Source of the DNA: Parvivirga hydrogeniphila
GTDB taxonomy: Bacteria > Actinomycetota > Coriobacteriia > Anaerosomatales > Anaerosomataceae
Reading direction: 5' to 3'
DNA: 64,000 nucleotides
Assembly: GCF_023371205.1 (NCBI RefSeq)
Contig: NZ_JAMCCO010000002.1
Span: forward strand, 187,501-251,500
A program made the position numbers and the translations under genes. A model generated the notes under the pieces. The model was not told the DNA's origin. It searched no databases and was given only the letters and a program-made list of their open reading frames with translations. Of this stretch, positions 10,012 through 19,189 are shown piece by piece (the stretch's first letter is position 1; the number at the start of each line of letters is the position of its first letter).

Positions 10012-11745
10012 TCAGGCGCGCCGGCGCTTCAGCGCGCCGAGCATCTCGGCGAGGGGCCTCGCGTTCAGCACATGCTCGCGCGTCGCCCATCCACGTCGCG
10101 CCTGCCATACGCCGTAGCGCACGAACGCCATCTGCGCGGCCTCGTGCGCGTCGGTGTCGATGGAGATGAGCGCCCCCGCCTCGACGGCCATCCGCACGAC
10201 GCCATCATCGATGTCGAGACGGTCCGGATACGAATCGAGCTCGAGCACCGTGCCGGTCTCGGCCGCTTTCGCGACGACGGCTTCCAGATCAAGCGCGATC
10301 GGCTCGCGGCGCCTGAGGATGCGGCCGGTCAGGTGCCCGATGACGTCCACGTACGGGTTCTCCATCGCGGCCAGCACCCGGGCGGTCGAAACCTCCCGGG
10401 GCTGCCCCCACCCCGTGTGGAGCGAGGCGATGCACAGGTCGAACCGCACCAGCACGTCCGGCGGATAGTCGACCTGCCCCGCGTCGTCGATGTTGAGCTC
10501 CACGCCTTTCAGGAGCGTCGGGCCCGGCTCGTCGCCGTTGAGGCGATCGATCTCGTCCCACTGACGCTCGAGCGCGTCGATGTCCATCCCGCCCACCATC
10601 CGCAGGCCGAGCGCGTGGTCGGTCACCGCCACGTACTCGTAGCCGAGATCTCGCGCCCGCTCGCGGATCTGCCTGAGCGTCGAGCGTCCGTCTGTCGCCA
10701 CCGAGTGCACGTGCAGGTCGCCGCGGATGTCGCCGACCTCGACGAGGCGAGGGAGCGTGCCTGCCTCCGCGGCCTCGATCTCGCCGGAGTCCTCCCGGAT
10801 CTCCGGCGGGGGCGTTGCGAGCCCGAGCGCGCGGTACACGTCGTCTTCGGACCCGCACGGCAGCGCAGCGCCATCGGATCGACGCGCCAGGCCGTACTCG
10901 CTCACCTTGAGGCCCATCCGCTTCGCGCGCTCTCGCAGCTTCACGTTGTGCGCGGCCGAGCCCGTGAAGTGCTGCAAGGCAGCACCCCACGACTCCGGCG
11001 GCACCACGCGCACGTCCACCTCGGTGCCGCCCGCGGTGAGCAGCCGGTGGAACGCCTCGCCGCTCGCCAGGACGTCTGCGACGATGGGCATCTCCCTGAG
11101 CGCGACCGCGAGGCCGTGCGGGTCCGTGCTCGCCACTAAGATGTCGATGTCGCCCACCGTGTCCTTGCGCCTGCGGATGCTGCCTGCCGGCTCGGCGTGC
11201 ACGACGCCCGGCACGGACGCGATCGCAGAGGCCACCTTCTCCGCGAGCGGTAAAGCGTCCGCGAGCAGCATCCGTTCGCCCAGCCGTCGATACCGTTCCA
11301 CGCCCTCCTTGAGCGAGCGGACCGTCGCCTCGCCGAACCCCGGCAGAGCGCGGACCCTCCCGTCGTCGAGGGCACGCTCCAGCTCGTCGATGGTGCTGAC
11401 GCCGAGTGCGTCGTACAGCGCCCGTGCCGTCTTCGGGCCTACGCCAGGGACCTGCATCAAGGTCACGAGCGACGGCGGCAACACGGCGGAGACCTCGTCG
11501 AGCTCGGGGAACGACCCGCGCACGAGGATCGACGAGATCGCTTTCGCAAGCTTGGCGCCGACGCCAGGGACGTCGGTGAGCCGGCCTTCGGCCGCCGTCC
11601 GCGCGATCTCCTCGGGCCACGACCGCACGTTGCGCGCCGCCGTCCGGTACGCGAGGTACCGGTACTTGTCGGCGCCAGCGATCTCGAGCAGGTCGGCCGC
11701 CTGCTCCAGGACCCGCGCGACGGCTGCGTTGTCGAGCTCGGCCAC
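10012..11745 (-). CDS. polX: DNA polymerase/3'-5' exonuclease PolX
   Basis: Family X DNA polymerase fused to a PHP exonuclease, 577 residues. It fills short gaps and acts in repair. Two helix-hairpin-helix segments are visible (VPGVGAKLAKAI about 60, VPGVGPKTARALY about 98). The nucleotidyltransferase core shows GSIRRRKDTVGDIDILV (about 186-202) with the metal-binding aspartates. The C-terminal PHP domain starts DLHVHSVATDGR (about 340) and includes TDHALGL and DTDAHE. The start is a GTG at 11743-11745 after AGGAGG. It begins ten bases after the argH stop, so it may be co-transcribed with the arginine cluster. Confidence 0.95.
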   Translation of the reverse strand: MAELDNAAVARVLEQAADLLEIAGADKYRYLAYRTAARNVRSWPEEIARTAAEGRLTDVPGVGAKLAKAISSILVRGSFPELDEVSAVLPPSLVTLMQVPGVGPKTARALYDALGVSTIDELERALDDGRVRALPGFGEATVRSLKEGVERYRRLGERMLLADALPLAEKVASAIASVPGVVHAEPAGSIRRRKDTVGDIDILVASTDPHGLAVALREMPIVADVLASGEAFHRLLTAGGTEVDVRVVPPESWGAALQHFTGSAAHNVKLRERAKRMGLKVSEYGLARRSDGAALPCGSEDDVYRALGLATPPPEIREDSGEIEAAEAGTLPRLVEVGDIRGDLHVHSVATDGRSTLRQIRERARDLGYEYVAVTDHALGLRMVGGMDIDALERQWDEIDRLNGDEPGPTLLKGVELNIDDAGQVDYPPDVLVRFDLCIASLHTGWGQPREVSTARVLAAMENPYVDVIGHLTGRILRRREPIALDLEAVVAKAAETGTVLELDSYPDRLDIDDGVVRMAVEAGALISIDTDAHEAAQMAFVRYGVWQARRGWATREHVLNARPLAEMLGALKRRRA

Positions 11746-11754
11746 GCGGGCCTC

Positions 11755-13185
11755 CTAGGCCGGCGGATGCTCCGCGAGCCACCGCTCGTCGGCCGCGAGC
11801 ACGGCGCTCGCGTCGGCCAGCTGCTCGCGGACGCGCTCCGGCGCCGTGCCGCCCTCGCTGGTCCTGCGCGCGACCACCTCGGCGATGTCCAGCGCCGCGA
11901 CCGCGTCCTCGCCGAGGTGCGGAGACGCTGCGGCGAGCTCGGTTGCGCTCAGGTCCTGGAGCCTGCGTCCCGACCGCTCGCACTCGAGCACCAGACGGCC
12001 CACGATCTCGTGCGCCTCGCGGAAGGGGACTCCTTTCGAGGCGAGCAGATCGGCGAGGTCGGTCGCGGCCATGTAGCCGCCGAGCGCGGCCGCCGCCATG
12101 CGCTCCGTGTCCACCCGCATCGTCGCAAGCATGCCCTCGACCGCCACGAGCGCGTCCGCGTAGGTGTCGAGCGCGTCGAACAGCGGTTCTTTGTCTTCCT
12201 GCATGTCTTTGTTGTACGCGAGCGGAAGCCCTTTGAGCGTCACAAGAAGCGCCACGAGGTCGCCGATCGCACGGCCGGTCTTTCCGCGCACGAGCTCGGC
12301 GAAGTCAGGGTTCTTCTTCTGCGGCATGATGCTGGAGCCTGTCGACCAGGCATCGTCGAGGACGATGAACCCGAACTCCTCTGTGGACCACAGCACCAGC
12401 TCCTCGCACAAGCGCGACAGGTGCACCATGCCGAGCGCGCACGCGTAGATCGCGTCTGCCGCGAAGTCACGATCCGACACCGCGTCCATCGAGTTGGGGA
12501 CGACCGCCGAAACGCCGAGCTCGGCAGCGACCGCACCGCGGTCGATCGGGAACGTGGTGCCCGCAAGGGCGGCCGACCCGAGGGGCAAGGCGTCGGCAGC
12601 GTCGTACGCCGCTTTCAGGCGACGGACGTCTCTGGAGAGCATCCAGAAGTACGCGAGCAGGTGGTGCGAGAACAGCACCGGCTGTGCCTTTTGCAGGTGC
12701 GTGTATCCCGGCATGACGGCGCCGAGGTGCGCCTCTGCGAGATCGACGATGGTGGAGCGCAGGCGGTTCGCGAGCGCCACGAGCTCGTGCGCGCGCCGCT
12801 TCACGAACAGCCGCACGTCGGTCGCGACCTGGTCGTTCCGCGAGCGCGCGGTGTGGAGCCGCTTGCCCGCCTCGCCGATCCGGCGCGTGAGCTCCTGCTC
12901 GATGGCCATGTGGATGTCCTCGGACGCGACGTCGAACTCGAGCCGTCCGGCCTCGATGTCCTCGCGGATCCCGATGAGGCCGCGGACGATCGCCTCGACG
13001 TCCTCGTGGGACAGCACGCCTTGCGTGCCCAGCATGCGCGCGTGCGCGATCGAGCCGGCGATGTCCTCGGCGTACAGACGCCGATCGACGGGCAGCGAGG
13101 CCCCGAACCGCTGCTGGAAGCGCTCGGGGGTCCGCTCGAAGCGCCCGCTCCAGGGGGTCGCGCCGCCTTCCGGCGCCGCGGGCAT
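11755..13185 (-). CDS. argH: Argininosuccinate lyase
   Basis: Last step of arginine synthesis: cleaves argininosuccinate to arginine and fumarate. It has 476 residues, normal for the family. The fumarase-superfamily signature GSSIMPQKKNPD lies near residue 280, with TARSRNDQVATD near 113 and GYTHLQKAQP near 158. It is the last arg gene of the cluster, starting four bases after the argG stop and ending ten bases before polX. Confidence 0.98.
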   Translation of the reverse strand: MPAAPEGGATPWSGRFERTPERFQQRFGASLPVDRRLYAEDIAGSIAHARMLGTQGVLSHEDVEAIVRGLIGIREDIEAGRLEFDVASEDIHMAIEQELTRRIGEAGKRLHTARSRNDQVATDVRLFVKRRAHELVALANRLRSTIVDLAEAHLGAVMPGYTHLQKAQPVLFSHHLLAYFWMLSRDVRRLKAAYDAADALPLGSAALAGTTFPIDRGAVAAELGVSAVVPNSMDAVSDRDFAADAIYACALGMVHLSRLCEELVLWSTEEFGFIVLDDAWSTGSSIMPQKKNPDFAELVRGKTGRAIGDLVALLVTLKGLPLAYNKDMQEDKEPLFDALDTYADALVAVEGMLATMRVDTERMAAAALGGYMAATDLADLLASKGVPFREAHEIVGRLVLECERSGRRLQDLSATELAAASPHLGEDAVAALDIAEVVARRTSEGGTAPERVREQLADASAVLAADERWLAEHPPA

Positions 13186-13188
13186 CGC

Positions 13189-14415
13189 CTACACCTCGCC
13201 TTCCTTGCCGACCTTGCGGCGCTGGCGCGCCCACACCTTCGTGGGAAGCCCCCACAGCTGCACGAAGCCCGCGGCGGCCTTGTGGTCGAAGGTGTCGGCC
13301 GCATCGTAGGTCGCAAGATTGTAGTCGTACAGCGAGTACGGCGAGCGCCTGCCGACCGTCACGCACGACCCCTTGTAGAACCGCAGACGCACGTCGCCCG
13401 TGACCAGCTGCTGCGTGGTGTCGATGAAGCCGTCGAGCGCCTCTTTGAGCGGCGAGTACCACATGCCGTTGTAGACGAGCTCGGCCCACTTCTGCTCGAC
13501 GCCGAGCTTGTAGTGCAGAAGCTCCCGCTCGAGGCAGAGGTCCTCAAGCGCCTTGTGGGCCGTGATGAGCGTGAGCGCGCCGGGCACCTCGTATATCTCG
13601 CGGCTTTTCACGCCGACGAGCCTGTTCTCGATCATGTCGATCCGCCCGAAGCCGTGCTTGCCGGCGATCTCGTTCATGCGCACGATGATGTCGTGGAAGC
13701 TCATGGGCGTCCCGTCGAGCGCCACCGGAAGACCTTGCTCGAAGGAGATCTCCACGTACTCCGGCTCGTCGCACGCGCCGCCGCGCGAGTCGGCCGTGAG
13801 CGTGTAGATGTCCGCCGGCGGCTCGACCCACGGGTCTTCGAGCACGCCGCACTCGATGGCGCGGCCCCAGAGGTTGTCGTCGATCGAGTACGGGCTCGAC
13901 TTCGTGGTGGGCACCGGGATCCCGTACCGCGCCGCGTACTCCATCTCCTGCTCCCGCGTCTTGAGCTCCCACTCGCGCACCGGCGCGATGACCTCGATGT
14001 CGGGGTCGAGCGCGGCGATGCCGACCTCGAACCGCACCTGGTCGTTGCCCTTGCCGGTGCAGCCGTGCGCTATGTAGCGCGCGCCGCAGCGGTGCGCCTC
14101 CTCGACGAGGTGCTTCACGATGATCGGGCGCGAGAGCGCGGAGAGCAGCGGGTACTTGTTCTCGTACAGCGCGTTCGCTCGCAGCGCCTTCGCCAGGAAG
14201 TCGTTGACGAACTCCTCGCGCACGTCTTTCACGATGGATTCGACCGCGCCGATGGCGAGCGCCTTGGCGCGGACCATCTCCAGGTCCTGCCGCTCCTGCC
14301 CGACGTCCACGGCAAGCGCGACGACGTCGACGCCCTTGTTCTCCATGAGCCACCGGATCGCCACCGAGGTGTCGAGCCCGCCGGAGTACGCGAGGACGCA
14401 CGTGGGTCGTGTCAC
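13189..14415 (-). CDS. argG: Argininosuccinate synthase
   Basis: Condenses citrulline and aspartate with ATP use. It has 408 residues from the GTG at 14413-14415, preceded by GAAGGAAGGCGG. The N-terminal ATP pyrophosphatase loop is LAYSGGLDTSVAI (about 8-20), followed by HGCTGKGNDQVRFE near residue 115. An open frame continues upstream to 14928, but it only overlaps argR and carries no family sequence. Gaps are 65 bases to argR and three bases to argH. Confidence 0.98.
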   Translation of the reverse strand: MTRPTCVLAYSGGLDTSVAIRWLMENKGVDVVALAVDVGQERQDLEMVRAKALAIGAVESIVKDVREEFVNDFLAKALRANALYENKYPLLSALSRPIIVKHLVEEAHRCGARYIAHGCTGKGNDQVRFEVGIAALDPDIEVIAPVREWELKTREQEMEYAARYGIPVPTTKSSPYSIDDNLWGRAIECGVLEDPWVEPPADIYTLTADSRGGACDEPEYVEISFEQGLPVALDGTPMSFHDIIVRMNEIAGKHGFGRIDMIENRLVGVKSREIYEVPGALTLITAHKALEDLCLERELLHYKLGVEQKWAELVYNGMWYSPLKEALDGFIDTTQQLVTGDVRLRFYKGSCVTVGRRSPYSLYDYNLATYDAADTFDHKAAAGFVQLWGLPTKVWARQRRKVGKEGEV

Positions 14416-14480
14416 TGACTGACCGCCTTCCTTCTGCCAGGCCGCGCGAGACGTCGAGGTCCGCGCGACGCCGTCCGTTC

Positions 14481-14915
14481 CTACTGACGCTTGCCGCGGT
14501 AGCGCTCGATGCTCTCGACCACGGCCTGCGCTTCTGCGTCGCTGCGCGCGATGATGAGGATCGTGTCGTCGCCCGCGATCGAGCCGAGCACCTCGTCGAG
14601 CTCGGCCCCATCGATGGCCGCCGCCACGCCTTGCCCGGCACCCGCGGTCGTCTTGACGAGCACGAGCTGGCCGGAACGCACCACCGACACGACAAGCTCG
14701 GAGATCATCCGCTGCAGGTGCAGGTCCTCCGCCAGCACGTAGAAGCCCTCGGAAAGCTTCCGGAGCCCCATGTCCGCGATGTCGCGCGACACCGTCGCTT
14801 GCGTGCAGTCGAAGCCGTGCTGGCTCAGCCGATCGACGAGCTCGCGCTGCGTCTTGATGTGTTCCCGCCGGACGATCTTGCGGATCGCCTCTTGCCGCTG
14901 CTTGCGTTTCCGCAC
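14481..14915 (-). CDS. argR: Arginine repressor ArgR
   Basis: Arginine-sensing DNA-binding regulator of the arg genes. It has 144 residues from GTG 14913-14915, preceded by GGAGGGG; an upstream ATG at 14960 lies inside argF and adds unrelated residues. The winged-helix N-terminus reads QRELVDRLSQHGFDCTQATVSRDI (split here as QRELVDRLSQHG and FDCTQATVSRDI). The C-terminal hexamerisation and arginine-binding part has GAGQGVAAAID and GTI-like GDDTILIIAR. It sits within its own regulon, between argF and argG, so it is probably autoregulated through the argC promoter. Confidence 0.95.
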   Translation of the reverse strand: MRKRKQRQEAIRKIVRREHIKTQRELVDRLSQHGFDCTQATVSRDIADMGLRKLSEGFYVLAEDLHLQRMISELVVSVVRSGQLVLVKTTAGAGQGVAAAIDGAELDEVLGSIAGDDTILIIARSDAEAQAVVESIERYRGKRQ

Positions 14916-14935
14916 GTGAATCGACCACCCCTCCG

Positions 14936-15871
14936 TCACGAGAGCACCAGCGAGAGCCATGCCCGCTGTGCGTGCAACCTGTTCTCCGCTTCGTCGAACA
15001 CCACGGACTGCGGTCCGTCGATGACCTCGTCGAGCACCTCTTCGCCCCGGTGTGCAGGCAGGCAGTGCATGAAGATCGCGTCCGGCTTGGCCAGCGCCAT
15101 GAGCTCCGGCGTCACGGTGTAGCCACGGAATGCCGCCACCCGTGCGTCGTGCTCGGCCTCTTGGCCCATCGACGCCCAGGTGTCGGTGACGACGACGTCG
15201 GCGCCACGCACCGCCTCCTCAGGCGAGCGGATCACGCGGATCGAAGCTCCGGTACCGTACCGCTCAGCGAGCGCCACGGCGTCGTGCACGAAGCGCTCCT
15301 TCGGCTCGAACCCCGCAGGAGACGCCACCACCACGTCCATCCCGGCGAGCGCTCCGCCGAGCATGAGGGTGTTCGCCATGTTGTTGCCGTCGCCGACGTA
15401 CGCGAGACGCAGGCCGGCAAGAGCGCCCCTGCGCTCGCGGATGGTGAGCAGATCGGCAAGCACCTGGCACGGGTGGTAGTCGTCGGTGAGCGCGTTGACG
15501 ACCGGCACTGACGCGTGCAGCGCGATCTCCTCGACGTCTGCCTGCGCGAAGGTGCGGATGACGATGACGTCCACGTACCGCTCGAGGACCTTGACGGTGT
15601 CGTGGATGGTCTCGTTGCGCGAGAAGGCATCGCCGGGACCGAGCACCACCGGGTGCAGGCCCAGATCGACGCACGCGAGCTCGAACGAGACGCGCGTGCG
15701 CATCGACGGCTTCATGAAGATCAGCGCCGCCGAACGGCCCGTCATCTGCGGCGAGCGCCGCGCGTTCGCCCGTGCCCGCTTCTGCGCGTCTGCCCGGTCG
15801 AGCACCGCCGTGAGCTCCTCGGGCGTGAGCTCGCCGAGCGTCAGGAGGTCCCTGCCCATAAGACTTTGCAT
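14936..15871 (-). CDS. argF: Ornithine carbamoyltransferase
   Basis: Makes citrulline from ornithine and carbamoyl phosphate. About 311 residues. The carbamoyl-phosphate loop is KPSMRTRVSFE (about 54-64), followed by DYHPCQVLAD (about 130) and the ornithine-binding HCLPAHRGEE near residue 270. The ATG at 15869-15871 follows AAGGGG and sits in a TGATG junction with the argD stop; a GTG three bases earlier is an alternative but too close to the ribosome binding site. The argR start lies 21 bases beyond the stop. Confidence 0.97.
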   Translation of the reverse strand: MQSLMGRDLLTLGELTPEELTAVLDRADAQKRARANARRSPQMTGRSAALIFMKPSMRTRVSFELACVDLGLHPVVLGPGDAFSRNETIHDTVKVLERYVDVIVIRTFAQADVEEIALHASVPVVNALTDDYHPCQVLADLLTIRERRGALAGLRLAYVGDGNNMANTLMLGGALAGMDVVVASPAGFEPKERFVHDAVALAERYGTGASIRVIRSPEEAVRGADVVVTDTWASMGQEAEHDARVAAFRGYTVTPELMALAKPDAIFMHCLPAHRGEEVLDEVIDGPQSVVFDEAENRLHAQRAWLSLVLS

Positions 15872-17073
15872 CACAGCCCCTTCGAAATGTCGTCCATCAC
15901 GGCTGATAGTGTATCAATTTCGGATTCTGTGCATACCAGCGGAGGCAGGAAGCGGACGATATCGTCGCCGATCGGGTTCAGCAGCACCCGGCGTTCGAGC
16001 GCTGCGTCGGCGAGGGTCTTGGCGACGGGACGGGTGAGCGTCACGCCCACCATGAGCCCCGCGCCGCGGATCTCTGCGATCAGCCCGGTGCGTTCGCCGA
16101 AGCGTTCGAGCGCATCGCGCAGGTACGCGCCTGCCCTCGTGGCGTTCTCGCCCAGGCGCTCTGACGTCAGCGCATCCAGCGTGGCGAGCGCGGCCGCGCA
16201 CACCACCGGACCGCCCGCGAACGTGGAGCCGTGGTCGCCGGGCGACAGCACCTCCGCGACCTGCGCGCGAGCGAGCACGGCGCCCGCCGGCAGTCCGTTG
16301 GCGAGCGCTTTCGCAAGCGTCATGACGTCCGGACGCACGCCGTACGCGCGGTGCGCGAACACAGGGCCCGTCCGATACAGGCCCGCCTGCACCTCGTCGA
16401 GGACGAGCAGCACACCGCGCTCGTCGCACAGCGACCGCACCGCTTTGAGGTACTCGACGTCGCACGGGAACACGCCGCCTTCGCCTTGGACCGGTTCGAG
16501 CAGGACCGCGCACACGTCGGGACCAAGCGCGCGCTCGAGCGCGTCGATGTCGTTGAGCGGCACGTGGGTGAAGCCGGGCACGAGCGGCTCGAACTTCGCT
16601 TGTTTGCTCGCCTGGCCCGTCGCCGAGAGCGCTCCGAACGTCCGCCCGTGGAACGACCGTTCGGCTGCGACGATGCGGAAGCACTTCTCCCCGCGCACGC
16701 TCCTACCCCACGCGCGCGCGAGCTTGATGGCCGCCTCGACGGCCTCCGTGCCGGAGTTGCACAAGAAGACGCGCGACGGCTCGCCGAACAGCGTGCACAA
16801 GCGCTCCTCCAGTTCGGCGCGGTGCTCGACGTGGTACAGGTTGCTCACGTGGACGAGCCGTTCGGCCTGCTCTCGGACCGCACGCGACACCGCCGGGTGC
16901 GCATGCCCGAGGTTCACGACGCCGATGCCGGCCACGAAGTCCAGGTACTCGGCGCCGTCCTCGTCGTACAGGCGCATCCCCGAACCGCGCACGAACAGCA
17001 CCGGCTTGCGCGCGTAGGTCGGCCAGGCGTACCGAGCGTCGAGATCGACTGCGCGCGTCAGCGCTTCGCCCAC
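15871..17073 (-). CDS. argD: Acetylornithine aminotransferase
   Basis: PLP-dependent class III aminotransferase that forms N-acetylornithine; in many bacteria it also serves lysine synthesis. It has 400 residues starting with the GTG directly after the argB TGA. Visible motifs are FLCNSGTEAVEAAIKLAR (about 103-120), LVLDEVQAGLYRTG (about 217-230) and the PLP lysine in TLAKALANGLPAG (about 248). The usual DEVQTG is DEVQAG here, a tolerated variation. It is tightly coupled to argF downstream. Confidence 0.96.
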   Translation of the reverse strand: MGEALTRAVDLDARYAWPTYARKPVLFVRGSGMRLYDEDGAEYLDFVAGIGVVNLGHAHPAVSRAVREQAERLVHVSNLYHVEHRAELEERLCTLFGEPSRVFLCNSGTEAVEAAIKLARAWGRSVRGEKCFRIVAAERSFHGRTFGALSATGQASKQAKFEPLVPGFTHVPLNDIDALERALGPDVCAVLLEPVQGEGGVFPCDVEYLKAVRSLCDERGVLLVLDEVQAGLYRTGPVFAHRAYGVRPDVMTLAKALANGLPAGAVLARAQVAEVLSPGDHGSTFAGGPVVCAAALATLDALTSERLGENATRAGAYLRDALERFGERTGLIAEIRGAGLMVGVTLTRPVAKTLADAALERRVLLNPIGDDIVRFLPPLVCTESEIDTLSAVMDDISKGL

Positions 17074-17967
17074 TCAGCTCACCTCGCCTTCAGTCGGCGC
17101 GCCGTTGCGGGTGATCATCGTGCCCACGCCCGCATCGGTGTAGACCTCGAGGAGCAGCGCATGCGGCGTGGTCCCGTTCAGGATGTGTGCGCGCGACACG
17201 CCGCCTTCGAGGGCCCGGACGCACGCTTGCACCTTGGGCAGCATGCCCTTCTCGACCTCGCCAGCGGTGACCATCGAACGGGCCTGCTCGAGCGACAGCG
17301 CGCTGATGAGCGAGCCCTTGTCGGTGAAGTCCGCATACAGGCCGTCGACGTCGGTGAGGAAGATGATCTTCTCTGCGCCGAGCGCCGCGGCGATCTCGCC
17401 TGCAGCGGTGTCGGCGTTGATGTTGTACGACGACCCGTCCTCTCCCGCACCGACGGTCGCGACGACCGGGATGAAGCCGTCGCCGATGAGGTTGTCGACC
17501 ACCGTGGTGTCGATGCCCGTGACCTCGCCGACCATGCCGAGCTCAGGGTCGAGCTGCCGGGCCCGGATGAGGTTCCCGTCGTCGCCTGAGATGCCGACGG
17601 CGTACCTGCCGTGGCTGTTGATGTCGCTCACGATGTCCTTGTTGTTCTTGCCGACCAGAACCATCTTCACGACTTCCATCGCCTCTGGCGGCGTCACCCG
17701 CAGACCGTTGCGGAACTCCACCGGCAGACCCAGGCGCTGCATGTATGCTGTGATGTCAGGGCCGCCGCCGTGCACGATCACCGGGTTGACGCCGACGAGC
17801 TTCATCAGCACGACGTCCTCGGCGATCGATGCGCGCATCGCCGGATCGGTCATCGCCGACCCGCCGTACTTCACGACGACCGTCCGGCCCCACGTGCGCT
17901 TGATCCACGGGAGCGCCTCGGTCAGGGTGAGCGCTTTGTCGAGAAGCGTCTGCATGTGTTCGTTCAT
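17074..17967 (-). CDS. argB: N-acetylglutamate kinase
   Basis: Phosphorylates N-acetylglutamate, usually the arginine-inhibited step. It has 297 residues from the ATG at 17965-17967, which overlaps the argJ stop by four bases (ATGA). The amino-acid kinase fold is shown by VVKYGGSAM (about 29-37), VIVHGGGPDI (about 63-72), SSYNINADTAAGEIA (about 190-204) and FLTDVDGLY (about 213). An N-terminal helix precedes the first strand, as in hexameric arginine-sensitive enzymes; regulation by arginine is inferred. Confidence 0.97.
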   Translation of the reverse strand: MNEHMQTLLDKALTLTEALPWIKRTWGRTVVVKYGGSAMTDPAMRASIAEDVVLMKLVGVNPVIVHGGGPDITAYMQRLGLPVEFRNGLRVTPPEAMEVVKMVLVGKNNKDIVSDINSHGRYAVGISGDDGNLIRARQLDPELGMVGEVTGIDTTVVDNLIGDGFIPVVATVGAGEDGSSYNINADTAAGEIAAALGAEKIIFLTDVDGLYADFTDKGSLISALSLEQARSMVTAGEVEKGMLPKVQACVRALEGGVSRAHILNGTTPHALLLEVYTDAGVGTMITRNGAPTEGEVS

Positions 17968-19178
17968 GAGCGGTACTCCCCGTTGATCCGCACGTACTCG
18001 TAGGTGAGGTCGCACGTCCACACCGTCGCCGACGCCTCGCCTGCACCCAGGTCTGCGACGATCTCGACCTCCGGGCCGCTGAGCGCTCGTGCGGCCTCCT
18101 CTTCCGAGAACGGGACCGCGGTGCCGTTCTCGCAGGTGAGGACGCCAGCGAACACGATGCGGACACGCGACGGGTCGAGTGCGGCGCCCGACTTGCCGAT
18201 GGCCATCGCGACCCTGCCCCAGTTGGCGTCACCGCCGAAGACCGCCGTCTTGACGAGCGGCGACTCAGCGATCGCGAAGGCGGCCCGCTTCGCGTCGCTC
18301 TCGTCGCGCGCGCCCGTGACGGTGACGGTGATGAGCTTCGTCGCGCCCTCGCCGTCGCGCGCGATCATCCGTGCGAGCTCGCCGCACACGTACTCGATCG
18401 CGACTGCGACAGGCGCGAAGCGCGCGTCGTCTGGCGTGATGGCAGCACCGCCTGCCGCCCCGCTCGCCATGAGCACGCACGTGTCGTTGGTTGAGGTGTC
18501 GGAGTCCACGGTCACCCGGTTGAACGTCACCTCGACCGCCTGGCGCAGCGCCGCATCGCAGGCGCGCGGGTCGAGCGGGGCGTCGGTGGTGATGAACGCG
18601 AGCATCGTGGCCATGTCCGGCCTGATCATGCCGCTGCCTTTCGCGACGCCGCCGACCGCGTAGGCTCTGCCGTCCACCTCGATGCGGACCGCGACCTGCT
18701 TCGGGAAGGTGTCCGTGGTCATGATCGCCTCGGCGACCGCATCGCCGCCGATCACGTCGAGGCGTTCGACGGCCTCCTTGATGCCGGCGATCACCAGATC
18801 GACCGGGAGCGGGACGCCGATCACCCCTGTGGAGGCGACGAGCACGTCTTGCGGGCCGCACCCAAGCGCGGCTGCGGCCGCCTCGGCCATCGCCTGTGCG
18901 TCAGCCCGCCCGCGCTCGCCCGTGCACGCGTTGGCGTTGCCGGCGTTCACGACGACCGCCCGGGCGTGACCGTCCGCGACGTGCTCGCGAGAGACGAGCA
19001 CCGGCGCTGCCGCCATCGCGTTGCGCGTGAACACGGCGGCCGTCGGGCAACGGTCCTGCGCAGCGATCACGGCGACGTCGCGCTTGCCCGACCGCTTCAG
19101 CCCGGCGCTCACGCCGGCCGCCAAGAAGCCCTGCGGCGCGAGCACGCCCCCGTCCACGTATGCGATTCCTTCCAGCAC
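17964..19178 (-). CDS. argJ: Glutamate N-acetyltransferase / amino-acid acetyltransferase
   Basis: Recycles the acetyl group from acetylornithine to glutamate, and may also make acetylglutamate from acetyl-CoA. It has 404 residues from GTG 19176-19178, eight bases after AGGAGG. The self-cleavage site is in MATMLAFITTDAPL near residue 182; the precursor is cut before the threonine of TML to give the two subunits. KGSGMIRPDMA precedes it. Whether the enzyme is mono- or bifunctional cannot be read from the sequence; no separate argA is visible in the window. Confidence 0.97.
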   Translation of the reverse strand: MLEGIAYVDGGVLAPQGFLAAGVSAGLKRSGKRDVAVIAAQDRCPTAAVFTRNAMAAAPVLVSREHVADGHARAVVVNAGNANACTGERGRADAQAMAEAAAAALGCGPQDVLVASTGVIGVPLPVDLVIAGIKEAVERLDVIGGDAVAEAIMTTDTFPKQVAVRIEVDGRAYAVGGVAKGSGMIRPDMATMLAFITTDAPLDPRACDAALRQAVEVTFNRVTVDSDTSTNDTCVLMASGAAGGAAITPDDARFAPVAVAIEYVCGELARMIARDGEGATKLITVTVTGARDESDAKRAAFAIAESPLVKTAVFGGDANWGRVAMAIGKSGAALDPSRVRIVFAGVLTCENGTAVPFSEEEAARALSGPEVEIVADLGAGEASATVWTCDLTYEYVRINGEYRS

Positions 19179-19189
19179 GCCAGACCTCC

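Noticed and set aside
14416-14928. N-terminal extension of argG up to 14928
   Set aside because: The extra residues are an out-of-frame reading of argR; the GTG at 14415 gives the family N-terminus.
14936-15871. Altered carbamoyl-phosphate loop in ornithine carbamoyltransferase (PSMRTR instead of PSTRTR)
   Set aside because: The second residue varies naturally in this family and the catalytic Arg-Thr-Arg is intact.
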